Positions 7,329 to 15,389 of a DNA stretch of 21,351 bases are shown here, in pieces. Position 1 is the stretch's first letter; the number at the start of each line of letters is the position of its first letter. Below the pieces are notes generated by a model. The model had not been told where the DNA came from. It ran no database searches and saw nothing but the letters and a program-made list of their open reading frames with translations. This DNA comes from JBDRHL01 sp043816955 (GTDB lineage: Bacteria; Planctomycetota; Phycisphaerae; Sedimentisphaerales; CAYZTY01), in contig JBDRHL010000095.1 in assembly GCA_043816955.1 (NCBI GenBank), positions 1 to 21,351 of the forward strand. Reading direction: 5' to 3'. Made by a program: the position numbers and the translations under genes.

Positions 7329-8288
7329 TTACTGGTCCACCGCGGGGCAGTTCATTATGTATTCCCGCACCGCGCCCATATCCGCTGTTGCAACCGCCAC
7401 CGTGCAGTCCGCAGCCCCGTAGTAGAGGTACATCTTGTTGGTTTCCTTGTGTATCGTCGCACCCGTTGGAAACACCACGACCCCCACATCGCCTACACGC
7501 TCATATTCAGTCTGAGGCCCGAGTACCCATTCTTCACTGCGCCTCAGTAACTGCCAGGGCTGTTCAATATCCAAAAGTGCCATCCCGCAGCGATATATCG
7601 CCCCTGCCGTAGTATTGCGCACACCATGATATAGTATCAGCCACCCCTCCGGAAGCTCTATCGGCTGACAGGCAAGTCCCACACGATGACAATCCCACCA
7701 CGCATGACGAGTCCCTATGACCATCCGGTGATCACCCCAATGCTTCAGATCAGGTGACAAGCTCAACCAGATGTGTGCCTCACCACGAACAATAGGCCGA
7801 TGAAGCAGGGCGAATCGACCGTTAAAACGGCGGGGGAAAAGGCACGCGTCTTTATCCTCCGGAGGCAGCATGCCGCCAAGCTTTGCAAAACCGCGGAAAT
7901 TCTTTGTTATTGCAAGCGAAACTATCGGCCCCCCCTCTCCAAAACTGACGTAAGTTATCGCATACTGACGCTGCTCTTCAAGCCAGACGATCCTCGGGTC
8001 TTCAAGACCCCACATCTCCTCCGCTATCGTATGGTTCGCCTCCATGGTTGGCTTTGCGTCGATTTGCCAGTTGCTCAGGCCGTCTTTGCTGCGGGCCACA
8101 GTCAAATGGGAAAAGCCTCGCATGTCTTCTACACGCACCAGCAGCAGCGTGTCACCGTTGATCTTGGCCGCACCCGGATTAAAAACCGCATTTACCGGGT
8201 AAGGCCAGTTCTTCGGCGCCAGGATCGGATTCCCTTCATATCGGGTAAATAGCTTACCTGCACGTTCCTGCTGAACATAGTTTGACAT
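7329..8288 (-). CDS. GH130 family beta-mannoside/mannosylglucose phosphorylase
   Basis: GH130 enzymes split beta-1,4- or beta-1,2-linked mannosides with phosphate, releasing mannose 1-phosphate; some members are hydrolases. The 319-residue product opens with RYEGNPILAP and has the conserved LVRVED stretch at about 50-55. GLEDPRI carries the presumed catalytic Asp97. The KDACLFPRRFNGRFALLHRP segment (about 146-164) provides the Arg/His residues that hold phosphate in the phosphorylase subfamilies, so phosphorolysis is favoured over hydrolysis. No signal peptide is seen, in keeping with cytoplasmic phosphorylases. No transporter or epimerase gene lies beside it, so the exact substrate cannot be read from context. 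GGATGAGCG precedes the ATG at 8288. Confidence 0.88.
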   Translation of the reverse strand: MSNYVQQERAGKLFTRYEGNPILAPKNWPYPVNAVFNPGAAKINGDTLLLVRVEDMRGFSHLTVARSKDGLSNWQIDAKPTMEANHTIAEEMWGLEDPRIVWLEEQRQYAITYVSFGEGGPIVSLAITKNFRGFAKLGGMLPPEDKDACLFPRRFNGRFALLHRPIVRGEAHIWLSLSPDLKHWGDHRMVIGTRHAWWDCHRVGLACQPIELPEGWLILYHGVRNTTAGAIYRCGMALLDIEQPWQLLRRSEEWVLGPQTEYERVGDVGVVVFPTGATIHKETNKMYLYYGAADCTVAVATADMGAVREYIMNCPAVDQ

Positions 8289-8347
8289 AAACGCTCATCC
8301 AAAAAACAGGTTATCTAAACCTCACCGGCTCTCACACTTCAAATAAT

Positions 8348-8362
8348 CGGCCAAATTGGCCG
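8348..8362. repeat. perfect palindrome upstream of the GH130 gene, operator candidate
   Basis: CGGCCAA and TTGGCCG flank a single central A, giving a 15-bp odd dyad typical in size of a dimeric repressor site. On the minus strand it follows directly after a TATTAT -10-like hexamer (8374-8369), so it would cover the start of transcription about 70 bp before the GH130 ATG. A LacI-type sugar regulator site would be a natural reading; the regulator is not in the window. Confidence 0.45.
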
Positions 8363-8471
8363 GAAACTATAATAAGGACTTGCCCTTTTTTCACCCACCC
8401 CTGTTTTCTACGTCAAATTAACACTTTTTTTGACATGAACAGATTTCTTCCACTTTCCTGCCGACGCCGTT

Positions 8472-10619
8472 TTAACTGTGCAGCAGTTGAGTATCATACA
8501 GGTTCCGGTAAAGTGGACAGCTTTCCAGCAGCTCTTCGTGCCTGCCTCGCGCAATAATCTGACCTTCATTCATCACCAGTATTCTGTCCGCTTTAATTAC
8601 CGTGCTGAACCTGTGTGCTATCACAAAACTTGTTCTGTCAAGCGCTAGCTCCTCCATAGCCTCGCGGATCTTCGCTTCGCTGTCGCTGTCAACCTGACTC
8701 ATCGCCTCATCAAAGATGAGTATCGTAGGGTTCTTCAGGATAGCACGGGCAATGGCAATTCGCTGCAATTGCCCCCCGCTGAAGCCCGAACCTCGCTCCC
8801 CTATCTTCGTATTGTAGCCCTCTGGCAGAGGCTCCACAAACTCATGCACAAACGCTCTCTTCGCTGCTCCTATAATCTCATCCATGCTCGCGCCCTCACG
8901 ACCGTAAGCTATGTTTGCCGCTACAGTGTCGTTAAATGTTACAACATCCTGCGTAACCATCGCAATCTTATCACGAAGACTGTGTAAAGAAATATCACGT
9001 ATATCAGTACCGCCTATGAGAATCTCCCCTTTATCCGCATCGTAGAAACGCGGCAGCAGGTTTACAAGAGTCGTCTTGCCTGAACCGTTCGGACCGACTA
9101 TGGCAACATTATGCCCGAAAGGCACCTCTATGTTGATATCCTTAAGAACGATCTTTTCAGATTTAGGATAACTGAACGAAACATCTCGCAGTTCTATCTT
9201 GTCCCATACCTCGCCTAGTTCGGCAGGCGCCTCGGCTTCTGTCTCGACCGCCTGATCGACCATCTCGTAAACACGCTCTGCCGCTGCATTGGCCTGCTGA
9301 AGCTTGTTCCAGATATCACTGGTCCTCCGCGCCGATTCAGCAGCACCTCCCAGACAGAACAATAGCACAAAAAAATTCGGCGCAGGCATCGTCCCGCTGA
9401 AAACCCACACCGCCCCGAACATGAGACCGATTGAAGCGGCAATCATGCCCAGAGATTCCATAATCGGGTTTACCGCAGCATCAACCTTTGCCATCCGAAG
9501 CTCCTGCTTCAATAGCTTGCGATTTATGCCTTTGTATGAATCACGCTCATAATCCTGACGGTTATAGACTTTTACAACCTTGATCCCGGAAATAACCTCC
9601 TCCAGTTTCCCAAGCATCACCGCCCAGTACTGAAGAGACCGCGTCGTGGCGCGCCTCATCTTCTTCCCAAGCTTCCCTAATACAAGCAGGCTCACAGGTG
9701 CACCACACATAAATATTAACGTAAGGTTCCTGTCTATCATCAATGCCGTAATCAGCAGACCCATCGCCTTGATCGGCTCCCGAAGAGCTTTGCCTAAAAG
9801 CATCTTCATTCCGTTACCCATCGCGGCAGTATCACGAATCAACCTGCTCACTGAATCGCTCGAGCCTTCCGTACCAAAAAAACCGACCGGAATATCCATC
9901 GCATGATCAAACGCGTCCTCTCTCAGGTAAGTAAGGGCGATACTGACAACCTTTTCCCCCGTGTAGTCCTGGTAGAACCTCGCAATACAGCGCACAATCG
10001 TAACCACGAGCATCAGCAGTATAATAAAAACAATTGCCTGACGTTTATAATCCTTGCTGTCCTCCGGAGGCAGCAGTTGAAGAAGTCTCTGGGCATAATC
10101 AGCATAGAAAGGTTTCCCGCCGCACTTCAGAATCTTTGATAACACCTCCACATTCCCTTTTGGATCCATGCGTTTGATCTGAATCGGAATGCTTGTCCCC
10201 GCTTGGGGAACAACCAGTTCCCGCATCAGGCGCCGTGACGGGAACCTGTCTGTCTCATTGGCTACTATAGAGCTGCCCGCCCCTATAATCCGGTCATCCT
10301 TGCGCAGACCCGCAAGTTCCGCTGCACCGCCATGCTCTGCCTTCGCTACGTGAAGATAATAAGCAACCTGCGGATTGTTCGGATCCGACAAATCTATCTC
10401 GTCTGAAACGTAAAAATCAACGTCATAGCGGTCGCTGACAATCCGACGATTGACAAAACCTATCAGCCCCTCTTCACCCATCATAACCGTAAGCAGAGGC
10501 GATATCGTCGCAAAACTCAATGAATAAAGAACCCCGATGAGGATCGCGCTCAAGACAATTATGATAAGCCGATGCCATTGAGGCCAAACGTACCCGAACA
10601 CCCGTCTGAATGACTGCAT
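8472..10619 (-). CDS. MsbA-like ABC exporter with PDZ-like domain in the first periplasmic loop
   Basis: This is a half-transporter with fused membrane and ATPase domains, of the lipid/multidrug exporter type that works as a homodimer in the inner membrane. TM1 is at about 17-42. The next helix begins only at about 194, leaving a loop of about 150 residues where MsbA has a short one. Residues about 86-162 of this loop look like a PDZ domain (GGAAELAGLRKDDRIIGAGSS, then strands ending in IPIQIKRMD). The ATPase has Walker A GPNGSGKTT, signature FSGGQLQR, Walker B ILIFDEAMSQVD and switch histidine IAHR. The length is 715 residues against about 580 for MsbA. A TTG at 10634 is in frame, but GGAG lies 9 nt before the ATG at 10619. 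Lipid A or another lipid export is inferred. Confidence 0.88.
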   Translation of the reverse strand: MQSFRRVFGYVWPQWHRLIIIVLSAILIGVLYSLSFATISPLLTVMMGEEGLIGFVNRRIVSDRYDVDFYVSDEIDLSDPNNPQVAYYLHVAKAEHGGAAELAGLRKDDRIIGAGSSIVANETDRFPSRRLMRELVVPQAGTSIPIQIKRMDPKGNVEVLSKILKCGGKPFYADYAQRLLQLLPPEDSKDYKRQAIVFIILLMLVVTIVRCIARFYQDYTGEKVVSIALTYLREDAFDHAMDIPVGFFGTEGSSDSVSRLIRDTAAMGNGMKMLLGKALREPIKAMGLLITALMIDRNLTLIFMCGAPVSLLVLGKLGKKMRRATTRSLQYWAVMLGKLEEVISGIKVVKVYNRQDYERDSYKGINRKLLKQELRMAKVDAAVNPIMESLGMIAASIGLMFGAVWVFSGTMPAPNFFVLLFCLGGAAESARRTSDIWNKLQQANAAAERVYEMVDQAVETEAEAPAELGEVWDKIELRDVSFSYPKSEKIVLKDINIEVPFGHNVAIVGPNGSGKTTLVNLLPRFYDADKGEILIGGTDIRDISLHSLRDKIAMVTQDVVTFNDTVAANIAYGREGASMDEIIGAAKRAFVHEFVEPLPEGYNTKIGERGSGFSGGQLQRIAIARAILKNPTILIFDEAMSQVDSDSEAKIREAMEELALDRTSFVIAHRFSTVIKADRILVMNEGQIIARGRHEELLESCPLYRNLYDTQLLHS

Positions 10620-10683
10620 CTGCTTATTCTCCAATGCTATAAGTAATCTTCAACTCCAATCAAAGCACATAAACTGCCTGAAC

Positions 10684-10712
10684 AACTTAGCAGACCTGAC
10701 CCAGCCGGTCAA
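10684..10712 (-). promoter_or_regulatory. promoter candidate of the ABC exporter
   Basis: On minus, TTGACC (10712-10707), a 17-bp spacer and TAAGTT (10689-10684) with a TGC extension just before the -10. The -35 lies in the left arm of the dyad at 10707-10730. Transcription would start near 10677. Confidence 0.5.
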
Positions 10713-10730
10713 GAATAATCACTCTTGACC
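10707..10730. repeat. perfect inverted repeat holding two back-to-back -35 elements
   Basis: GGTCAAGA (10707-10714) and TCTTGACC (10723-10730) are perfect 8-bp arms around an 8-bp centre. Each arm contributes the TTGACC -35 of one divergent promoter. It may be an operator read by a dimeric regulator or simply the symmetric meeting of two promoters. Confidence 0.6.
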
Positions 10731-10753
10731 TTATCCTGCCGTTTTGCTAAAGT
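10725..10753 (+). promoter_or_regulatory. promoter candidate of the metallo-beta-lactamase-fold gene
   Basis: TTGACC (10725-10730), a 17-bp spacer and TAAAGT (10748-10753) with a TGC extension before the -10. The arrangement mirrors the divergent ABC-exporter promoter. The leader would be about 60 nt. Confidence 0.55.
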
Positions 10754-10819
10754 CCTTGCTCCTTTGCAGCGAAATTAAAGGCTTCTGCAAAATTAACCCC
10801 CTTAAGAAGGTTCAGTGCT

Positions 10820-11470
10820 GTGAAAATCGATACTCTTGTACTTGGAAGCTATCAAACCAATTGTTACATCCTGCGGGCTGACGAAACTTCCACAGATTGC
10901 CTGATAATAGACATCGGCCTCGAATCGGGCGGCCTGATCGATTTTCTCAAACAGGAAAATCTCAAACCCCTTGCCGTCGTCTTCACGCATGGCCACGCCG
11001 ACCACATCGCAGGACTGAATCATCTTCAAAAAAAGTTCTCGGGCATAAAAGTCTGCATACACACTCTCGATGCCGAAGCCCTTGCCGATCCCCTGCGAAA
11101 TCTTGGCTCCTTCGCCGGATTAAACCTCACAACAAGACCTGCCGACGTCCTCCTCCAGGACGATCAGTATATCGAATACGCCCGAATCAGACTCAAAGTC
11201 CTCCACACACCGGGCCACACACCCGGCGGAATCTGTCTCCATAGCTCCGCCGAGCAGGTCTTGTTTACCGGCGATACCCTCTTTGCAGGCTCAATCGGCA
11301 GAACGGATTTCCCATATGCTGATTCCGGCATACTTCTCGAATCAATTAAGCAAAAAATCCTGCCCCTGCCCGAAACAACAACACTCTACAGCGGCCACGG
11401 CCCGAAAACATCCCTCGCAAATGAAAAAAAATACAACCCCTTCCTGCAGAAACTGCTCGGGAAAAAATAA
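10820..11470 (+). CDS. metallo-beta-lactamase-fold hydrolase, glyoxalase II-like
   Basis: The 216-residue product is a single-domain MBL-fold enzyme of the glyoxalase II/YcbL-like group. It shows the binuclear metal site: THGHADH (His57, His59, Asp61, His62), His133 in HTPGHTPGG, Asp152 in FTGDTLFAGSIGRTD and His193 in YSGHGPKTS. These small members lack the extra C-terminal substrate domain of true glyoxalase II, so the substrate (a thioester or other ester) cannot be fixed. Translation starts at GTG 10820, with AAGAAGG 9 nt upstream; no in-frame ATG fits better. It diverges from the ABC exporter. Confidence 0.88.
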   Translation: MKIDTLVLGSYQTNCYILRADETSTDCLIIDIGLESGGLIDFLKQENLKPLAVVFTHGHADHIAGLNHLQKKFSGIKVCIHTLDAEALADPLRNLGSFAGLNLTTRPADVLLQDDQYIEYARIRLKVLHTPGHTPGGICLHSSAEQVLFTGDTLFAGSIGRTDFPYADSGILLESIKQKILPLPETTTLYSGHGPKTSLANEKKYNPFLQKLLGKK

Positions 11471-11523
11471 CACGCAGGCAGATACCAGCCTGAACTCCCC
11501 TGCCCGCCTTATTCCCAATACAT

Positions 11524-12084
11524 CTACGAAATATACGAACTGACAACTATCTTTACGCCTATGGCAATGAGGATGATTCCGGCAGCAGCTTCGATCCTGT
11601 TCTCAAAAAGGTGCCCGAATCTTTTGCCCATAGCTACACCTGTCCAGGACAGAACAAAGGTGACCATACCTATGATAATAACTGCTGTGACTATCGAGAC
11701 ATCCAGCAGTGAGATTGTGATTCCCACAGCCAGAGCGTCGATGCTTGTTGCTATGGATAGTGCCAGCAAACCCCCTAGATCCATTGGATTTCTGTCGTTG
11801 TTTTGCGGCCTTATCTTGAAGGACTCATAAATCATCTTGATACCGATGGCAGCGAGCAGGACAAAGGCGACCCAGTGATCGTACTGTTCGATGTGCTTTC
11901 GGACGCTCAGGCCGGCCAGCCAGCCGACAACAGGCATAACGGCCTGAAATGCACCGAAAAACAAAGCCATCCGCAGCGCTTGTTTTATATGGAGCTGCCT
12001 GTAGGCGGCGCCGCTTGCGACAGACACGGCAAAGGCATCCGCCGCCAGACCAAACGCAACAATTACTACTGTTAACATGCCCAT
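11524..12084 (-). CDS. mntP: MntP family manganese efflux pump
   Basis: MntP exports excess Mn(II) across the inner membrane. The product from the ATG at 12084 is 186 residues, the normal family length, with about six membrane segments. The two internally repeated halves each carry the hallmark: AFGLAADAFAVSVASG near the start and SIATSIDALAVGITIS in the second half, with the conserved acidic residues that bind the metal. HWVAFVLLAAIGIKMIYE matches the loop and third helix. The frame stays open upstream to a TTG at 12243, but homologues start just before the first helix. No good SD precedes 12084 or the next ATG at 12078, so the start is moderately certain. In many bacteria mntP is controlled by a Mn riboswitch; I did not find its consensus in the 183 bases upstream. 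Confidence 0.9.
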   Translation of the reverse strand: MGMLTVVIVAFGLAADAFAVSVASGAAYRQLHIKQALRMALFFGAFQAVMPVVGWLAGLSVRKHIEQYDHWVAFVLLAAIGIKMIYESFKIRPQNNDRNPMDLGGLLALSIATSIDALAVGITISLLDVSIVTAVIIIGMVTFVLSWTGVAMGKRFGHLFENRIEAAAGIILIAIGVKIVVSSYIS

Positions 12085-12267
12085 ATATTTTCGCTGCAAC
12101 AATACGAACCAATAAGCATATCCCCAAACAGCCACAATGGCAAGTTTCCAGACTGATAGAAATATGACAAGGCACAATCTCTGGGGGTATTTGGCTATGA
12201 ATGCTTTGCAAATCAACGTCGGAATCGTTACTATCGGCCGCAAAAGCTCTTACTAGGGAGACGGGAA

Positions 12268-13164
12268 ATGGCATTTAAAAAAATCGGCTTTGTCGGAATG
12301 GGGATTATGGGGGCACCGATGGCAAAAAATCTGCTCAAGGCAGGTTACCACGTAAAGGTTCACAGCAGGACAAAATCCAAGGCCGAACCTGTGATAGATG
12401 CCGGCGCCCTCTGGACGCAAAACTGTGCGGAATTGGCCGGTGCTAGTGAGGTGGTTATTAGTTGTGTCCCTGACACACAGGATGTCGAAAACGTGCTTCT
12501 GGGCAAGGGCGGTGTGCTGGAAGGCGCCGAACAAGGCCTGATCTGTGTGGATATGAGCACTATCTCACCGGTTGCAACAGAGCGCATGGGTAAAATACTG
12601 AATGAAAAAAAAGTGCACCTGCTTGATGCGCCTGTCAGCGGAGGCCAGATCGGGGCGATTGAAGCGAAGCTCTCGATCATGGTCGGTGGCGACAGGGAAG
12701 ATTTCGATGCCGTGCTGCCGGTGCTCCGGGCGATGGGCAGGACGGTAATTCATTGCGGGCCTTTGGGATCCGGCCAGCGAACGAAACTTGTTAATCAGGT
12801 AATGGTAATACACACGATTATGAGTATAGCTGAAGGATTTGCATTCGCTGAAAAAGCGGGACTTGATTTACAGAAAACCTGGGAGGTGACCTCAGCCGGC
12901 GCCGCAGGCAGTCACTCACTGAACGTTCTGGGCAAAAAGATAATCGCCGGCGACCTGAAACCTGCTTTTATGGTCGATCTGCAGTTGAAGGATTTGCGTC
13001 TTGTAATTGAATATGCAGAGCAGATTAAACAGCCTTTGCCGGGTGTTGCGCTTGCCAGACAGTTGATGACGCTTCTCCAGGCCCAGGGACGCGGCAGAGA
13101 CGGCACCCAGGCGATTGTGGATGTGATAAGGCAAATGCGGCAAAACTGCCCAGGCGGATTGTGA
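12268..13164 (+). CDS. NAD(P)-dependent beta-hydroxyacid dehydrogenase (tartronate semialdehyde/3-hydroxyisobutyrate type)
   Basis: This family reduces or oxidises short beta-hydroxyacids such as tartronate semialdehyde, 3-hydroxyisobutyrate or succinic semialdehyde. The 298-residue product has the Rossmann nucleotide site IGFVGMGIMGAPMA at its start. The substrate motif DAPVSGG is at 120-126, and the catalytic Lys173 is in GSGQRTKLVNQ. The all-helical C-terminal domain contains KDLRLVIEYAE. Length and domain order are normal. In the catalytic helix a Gln replaces the second Asn of the usual KxxNN, a modest change seen in some relatives. A strong SD site (AGGGAGA) lies 8 nt before the ATG. 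It stands alone, divergent from mntP and convergent with the AEC permease gene, so the substrate is not indicated by neighbours. Confidence 0.92.
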   Translation: MAFKKIGFVGMGIMGAPMAKNLLKAGYHVKVHSRTKSKAEPVIDAGALWTQNCAELAGASEVVISCVPDTQDVENVLLGKGGVLEGAEQGLICVDMSTISPVATERMGKILNEKKVHLLDAPVSGGQIGAIEAKLSIMVGGDREDFDAVLPVLRAMGRTVIHCGPLGSGQRTKLVNQVMVIHTIMSIAEGFAFAEKAGLDLQKTWEVTSAGAAGSHSLNVLGKKIIAGDLKPAFMVDLQLKDLRLVIEYAEQIKQPLPGVALARQLMTLLQAQGRGRDGTQAIVDVIRQMRQNCPGGL

Positions 13165-13203
13165 CTGCCGGTGAAACCAGAACCTATGAACGTTTACCGC
13201 GGC

Positions 13204-14163
13204 TCAGCCGAGGCTGCGGAACAGGGCCAGCCAGAATGGCACGGTAAAAAGGCACAAAACGTAATCGGCGAGGATTATGGACCCTGCTTTTTGCTCATTT
13301 CCTCCATAGTGCCTGATTTGTATCAACAGCGCAGCCGCCGGTGCAGCGGCAGCCTGGATAACGAGTAAATCTGCCATGATGGGAAATGACTTTTTCAGTT
13401 CGACACAGTACAAAACTGTGACTGTAACAGCGGGTATGAAGATTAATTTTGTGGATATTGCCTTGATGGCGTCAAGCCAATATCCTGTAAGGCGGAATTT
13501 AACACCTCCGAGTATGGCGCCCATAATAAACAAGGCTATGGGGACGGTGGCGCTCCCCAGAAGATACATGGAGTCGGAAAGGACGCCGGGGATCAGTTTA
13601 TTCGTTCTGGTAAAGACGCAGACAATCGCCAGCACATTTGCCGCGAAAGGAGGGGTAATGAGCTCTTTTACGGTTGGACGGCCGTAACCGCTGGAAGTTG
13701 CCAGATATTTACCGACAGTCCAGAGGACCGGTGATATGCCAAGCACAAATAAAAAACAATAAAGAGCAAATTCATCGAACCGGTCCGGGTAAAGTACTTT
13801 TCCAAGCGGCAGGACAAAGTAGGCGGCATTTTGAATGCTCGCTAGCGCCAGCATATCTTTTTTTGCGTGTAGTTCGCGTAAAAAGAGCATAGCAGCGAAA
13901 GCCAAGCCGACAAAAACCATTATGACGGCAGCCAGGGGCAGGACAGGCCATATCCTCAGCGCTGCCGGGTCGAAGCTCCGCGTGATTTGAGAGAAGATCA
14001 GGCAGGGCAGCAGAACATTGATGGTAACCGCAGACAGCGAAGTGATGTTTTCAGAGGTAATGATGTTCTTTCGCACAAGCAGGCAGGCACCCAGGGCGAT
14101 GAGAAATACCTGGATGACTGCGGTGAATATACCTGTAAAGGCTGTCGTAAATGCTTCTATCAT
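13204..14163 (-). CDS. AEC family permease
   Basis: The 319-residue product is an integral membrane protein with about ten hydrophobic segments, matching the auxin efflux carrier (AEC) family of organic-anion or small-molecule transporters. Visible family features are the early SxxTINVLLPCLIFSQI segment in the second helix, the break between two five-helix halves, and AAAAPAAALLIQI in the second half, where the family has a conserved small-residue helix. The ATG overlaps the TGA of the upstream U32 gene as ATGA, and AAGGA lies 6-7 nt before the start, so the two are probably translated in a coupled way. It is the last gene of the four-gene operon. The substrate is unknown. Confidence 0.87.
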   Translation of the reverse strand: MIEAFTTAFTGIFTAVIQVFLIALGACLLVRKNIITSENITSLSAVTINVLLPCLIFSQITRSFDPAALRIWPVLPLAAVIMVFVGLAFAAMLFLRELHAKKDMLALASIQNAAYFVLPLGKVLYPDRFDEFALYCFLFVLGISPVLWTVGKYLATSSGYGRPTVKELITPPFAANVLAIVCVFTRTNKLIPGVLSDSMYLLGSATVPIALFIMGAILGGVKFRLTGYWLDAIKAISTKLIFIPAVTVTVLYCVELKKSFPIMADLLVIQAAAAPAAALLIQIRHYGGNEQKAGSIILADYVLCLFTVPFWLALFRSLG

Positions 14164-15389
14164 TCCGTTCCTTCTGCCGGGACGATTTTATACAGGATGT
14201 CGTTTGCCCTGACAACCGCTTTGCAGGGAAATGTTGCCTGTCCTTTTTCGATTCTGTTTATCATACGCCTGCCGCTGGTTCGCAGCTGAGCGATCTTAAA
14301 CTCAATCACTCCCGTGGTCGGGCCGTGAATCTGGACTACCTCACCTCTCTGCAGCGGCGCCGAAAGAACCTGTGCCTGTGCAACTTTCGGCTTTTTGAAA
14401 TAGTTGGTGATTCTGCCTACGGCGATTTTCCTGCAGGTTGCCTGTGAGCCGTCCGCCTTGGCAAATTCCAATGGCCCGGGTCTCGCGAGAAAAAAACCGC
14501 TTGAAAAGCCCCGGTTGTAGACCCGACAAAGCGGGGACATGAGTTCTTCGACAAGCTGCCTGTTAAATCGGTTTTCCCCGACCGCATCGATAGCTTCACG
14601 ATAAGCTGAAACGACGGTCTTTATGTATTCGGGTGATCTGTTACGACCTTCAATTTTGAATGCGTCGATGCCCGCATCGATCAGCTCATCGATAATCGCA
14701 AGGGCGCAGATGTCTTTCGGGCTTAAGACATAGCCGTTTGAAATATCAAGCTGCTGACCGCTCTGCTTGTCGGTAACGGTATATTCTCTCCTGCACGGCT
14801 GGATACAATCGCCTCGATTTGCGCTTCGGCAGGAGAGAAACTGGGACATAAAGCATCGGCCTGATACGGAAACGCACATCGCGCCGTGGACAAATACCTC
14901 GATCTCCAGATCGGTCCCTTTTTTTATCTGCCTGATCTGTTCCACGCTCAGTTCCCGCGCCAGTACTGCCCGTTTTGCGCCCAGGTCCCGGTAAAACCTC
15001 GCCGAAACAATGTTCGAGATGTTGGCCTGTGTGGAGATGTGAATCGGAATCCCCAGGCAGACAGCCTTGGTTATCACAGCCGGATCCCACACGATGACCG
15101 CATCAGCACCTGCTGATTTTATCTTCTCCAGCAGATCATCGAGTATGTCCATATCACTGTCATAAACTATGGTATTAAGGGCAACATATGTCTTTACTTG
15201 CTTCGCATGGGCTGTGTCCATGATCCGGGGCAGCTGTGATATATCGATCCCTTTGGAATTGATCCTCATATTGAGCGTGCCCAGGCCGAAATAAACAGCA
15301 TCGGCTCCTGCATCAACCGCCGCGGTGAAAGACGTTTGATCTCTTGCTGGTGCGAGCAGTTCAGGCATCTTGTTAGGGGCTTTGGGCAT
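14160..15389 (-). CDS. U32 family protein (TrhP/RlhA-like, formerly 'collagenase-like peptidase')
   Basis: U32 members such as TrhP and RlhA take part in prephenate-dependent hydroxylation of tRNA or 23S rRNA; others are annotated as peptidases. The 409-residue product starts with the typical PELLAPA and AGADAVYFG of the barrel. It carries the family signature EVFVHGAMCVSVSGRCFMS, followed by SCRSANRGDCIQPCRREY; cysteines at about 172, 179, 187, 195 and 199 are candidate Fe-S ligands. KIEGRNRSPEYI and a C-terminal beta-barrel region (RGEVVQIHGP) follow. The ATG at 15389 lies inside the end of the upstream gene (17-nt overlap) with a weak GCGGAT site; the ATG at 15368 is the alternative. Translational coupling with the DUF3352-like gene is likely. 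Confidence 0.85.
   Translation of the reverse strand: MPKAPNKMPELLAPARDQTSFTAAVDAGADAVYFGLGTLNMRINSKGIDISQLPRIMDTAHAKQVKTYVALNTIVYDSDMDILDDLLEKIKSAGADAVIVWDPAVITKAVCLGIPIHISTQANISNIVSARFYRDLGAKRAVLARELSVEQIRQIKKGTDLEIEVFVHGAMCVSVSGRCFMSQFLSCRSANRGDCIQPCRREYTVTDKQSGQQLDISNGYVLSPKDICALAIIDELIDAGIDAFKIEGRNRSPEYIKTVVSAYREAIDAVGENRFNRQLVEELMSPLCRVYNRGFSSGFFLARPGPLEFAKADGSQATCRKIAVGRITNYFKKPKVAQAQVLSAPLQRGEVVQIHGPTTGVIEFKIAQLRTSGRRMINRIEKGQATFPCKAVVRANDILYKIVPAEGTE

Noticed and set aside
7773..8252. Open plus-strand frame of 159 codons opposite the GH130 gene
   Set aside because: Antisense to a conserved gene, with no supporting start signal or motif.
12085..12267. Manganese (yybP-ykoY) riboswitch upstream of mntP
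   Set aside because: This is the expected place for one, but I could not find the conserved core segments on the minus strand. A covariance search would be decisive.
13190..13220. GC-rich dyad near the convergent ends of the dehydrogenase and AEC genes
   Set aside because: Lies partly in the AEC coding end and has no T-run, so it was not called a terminator.
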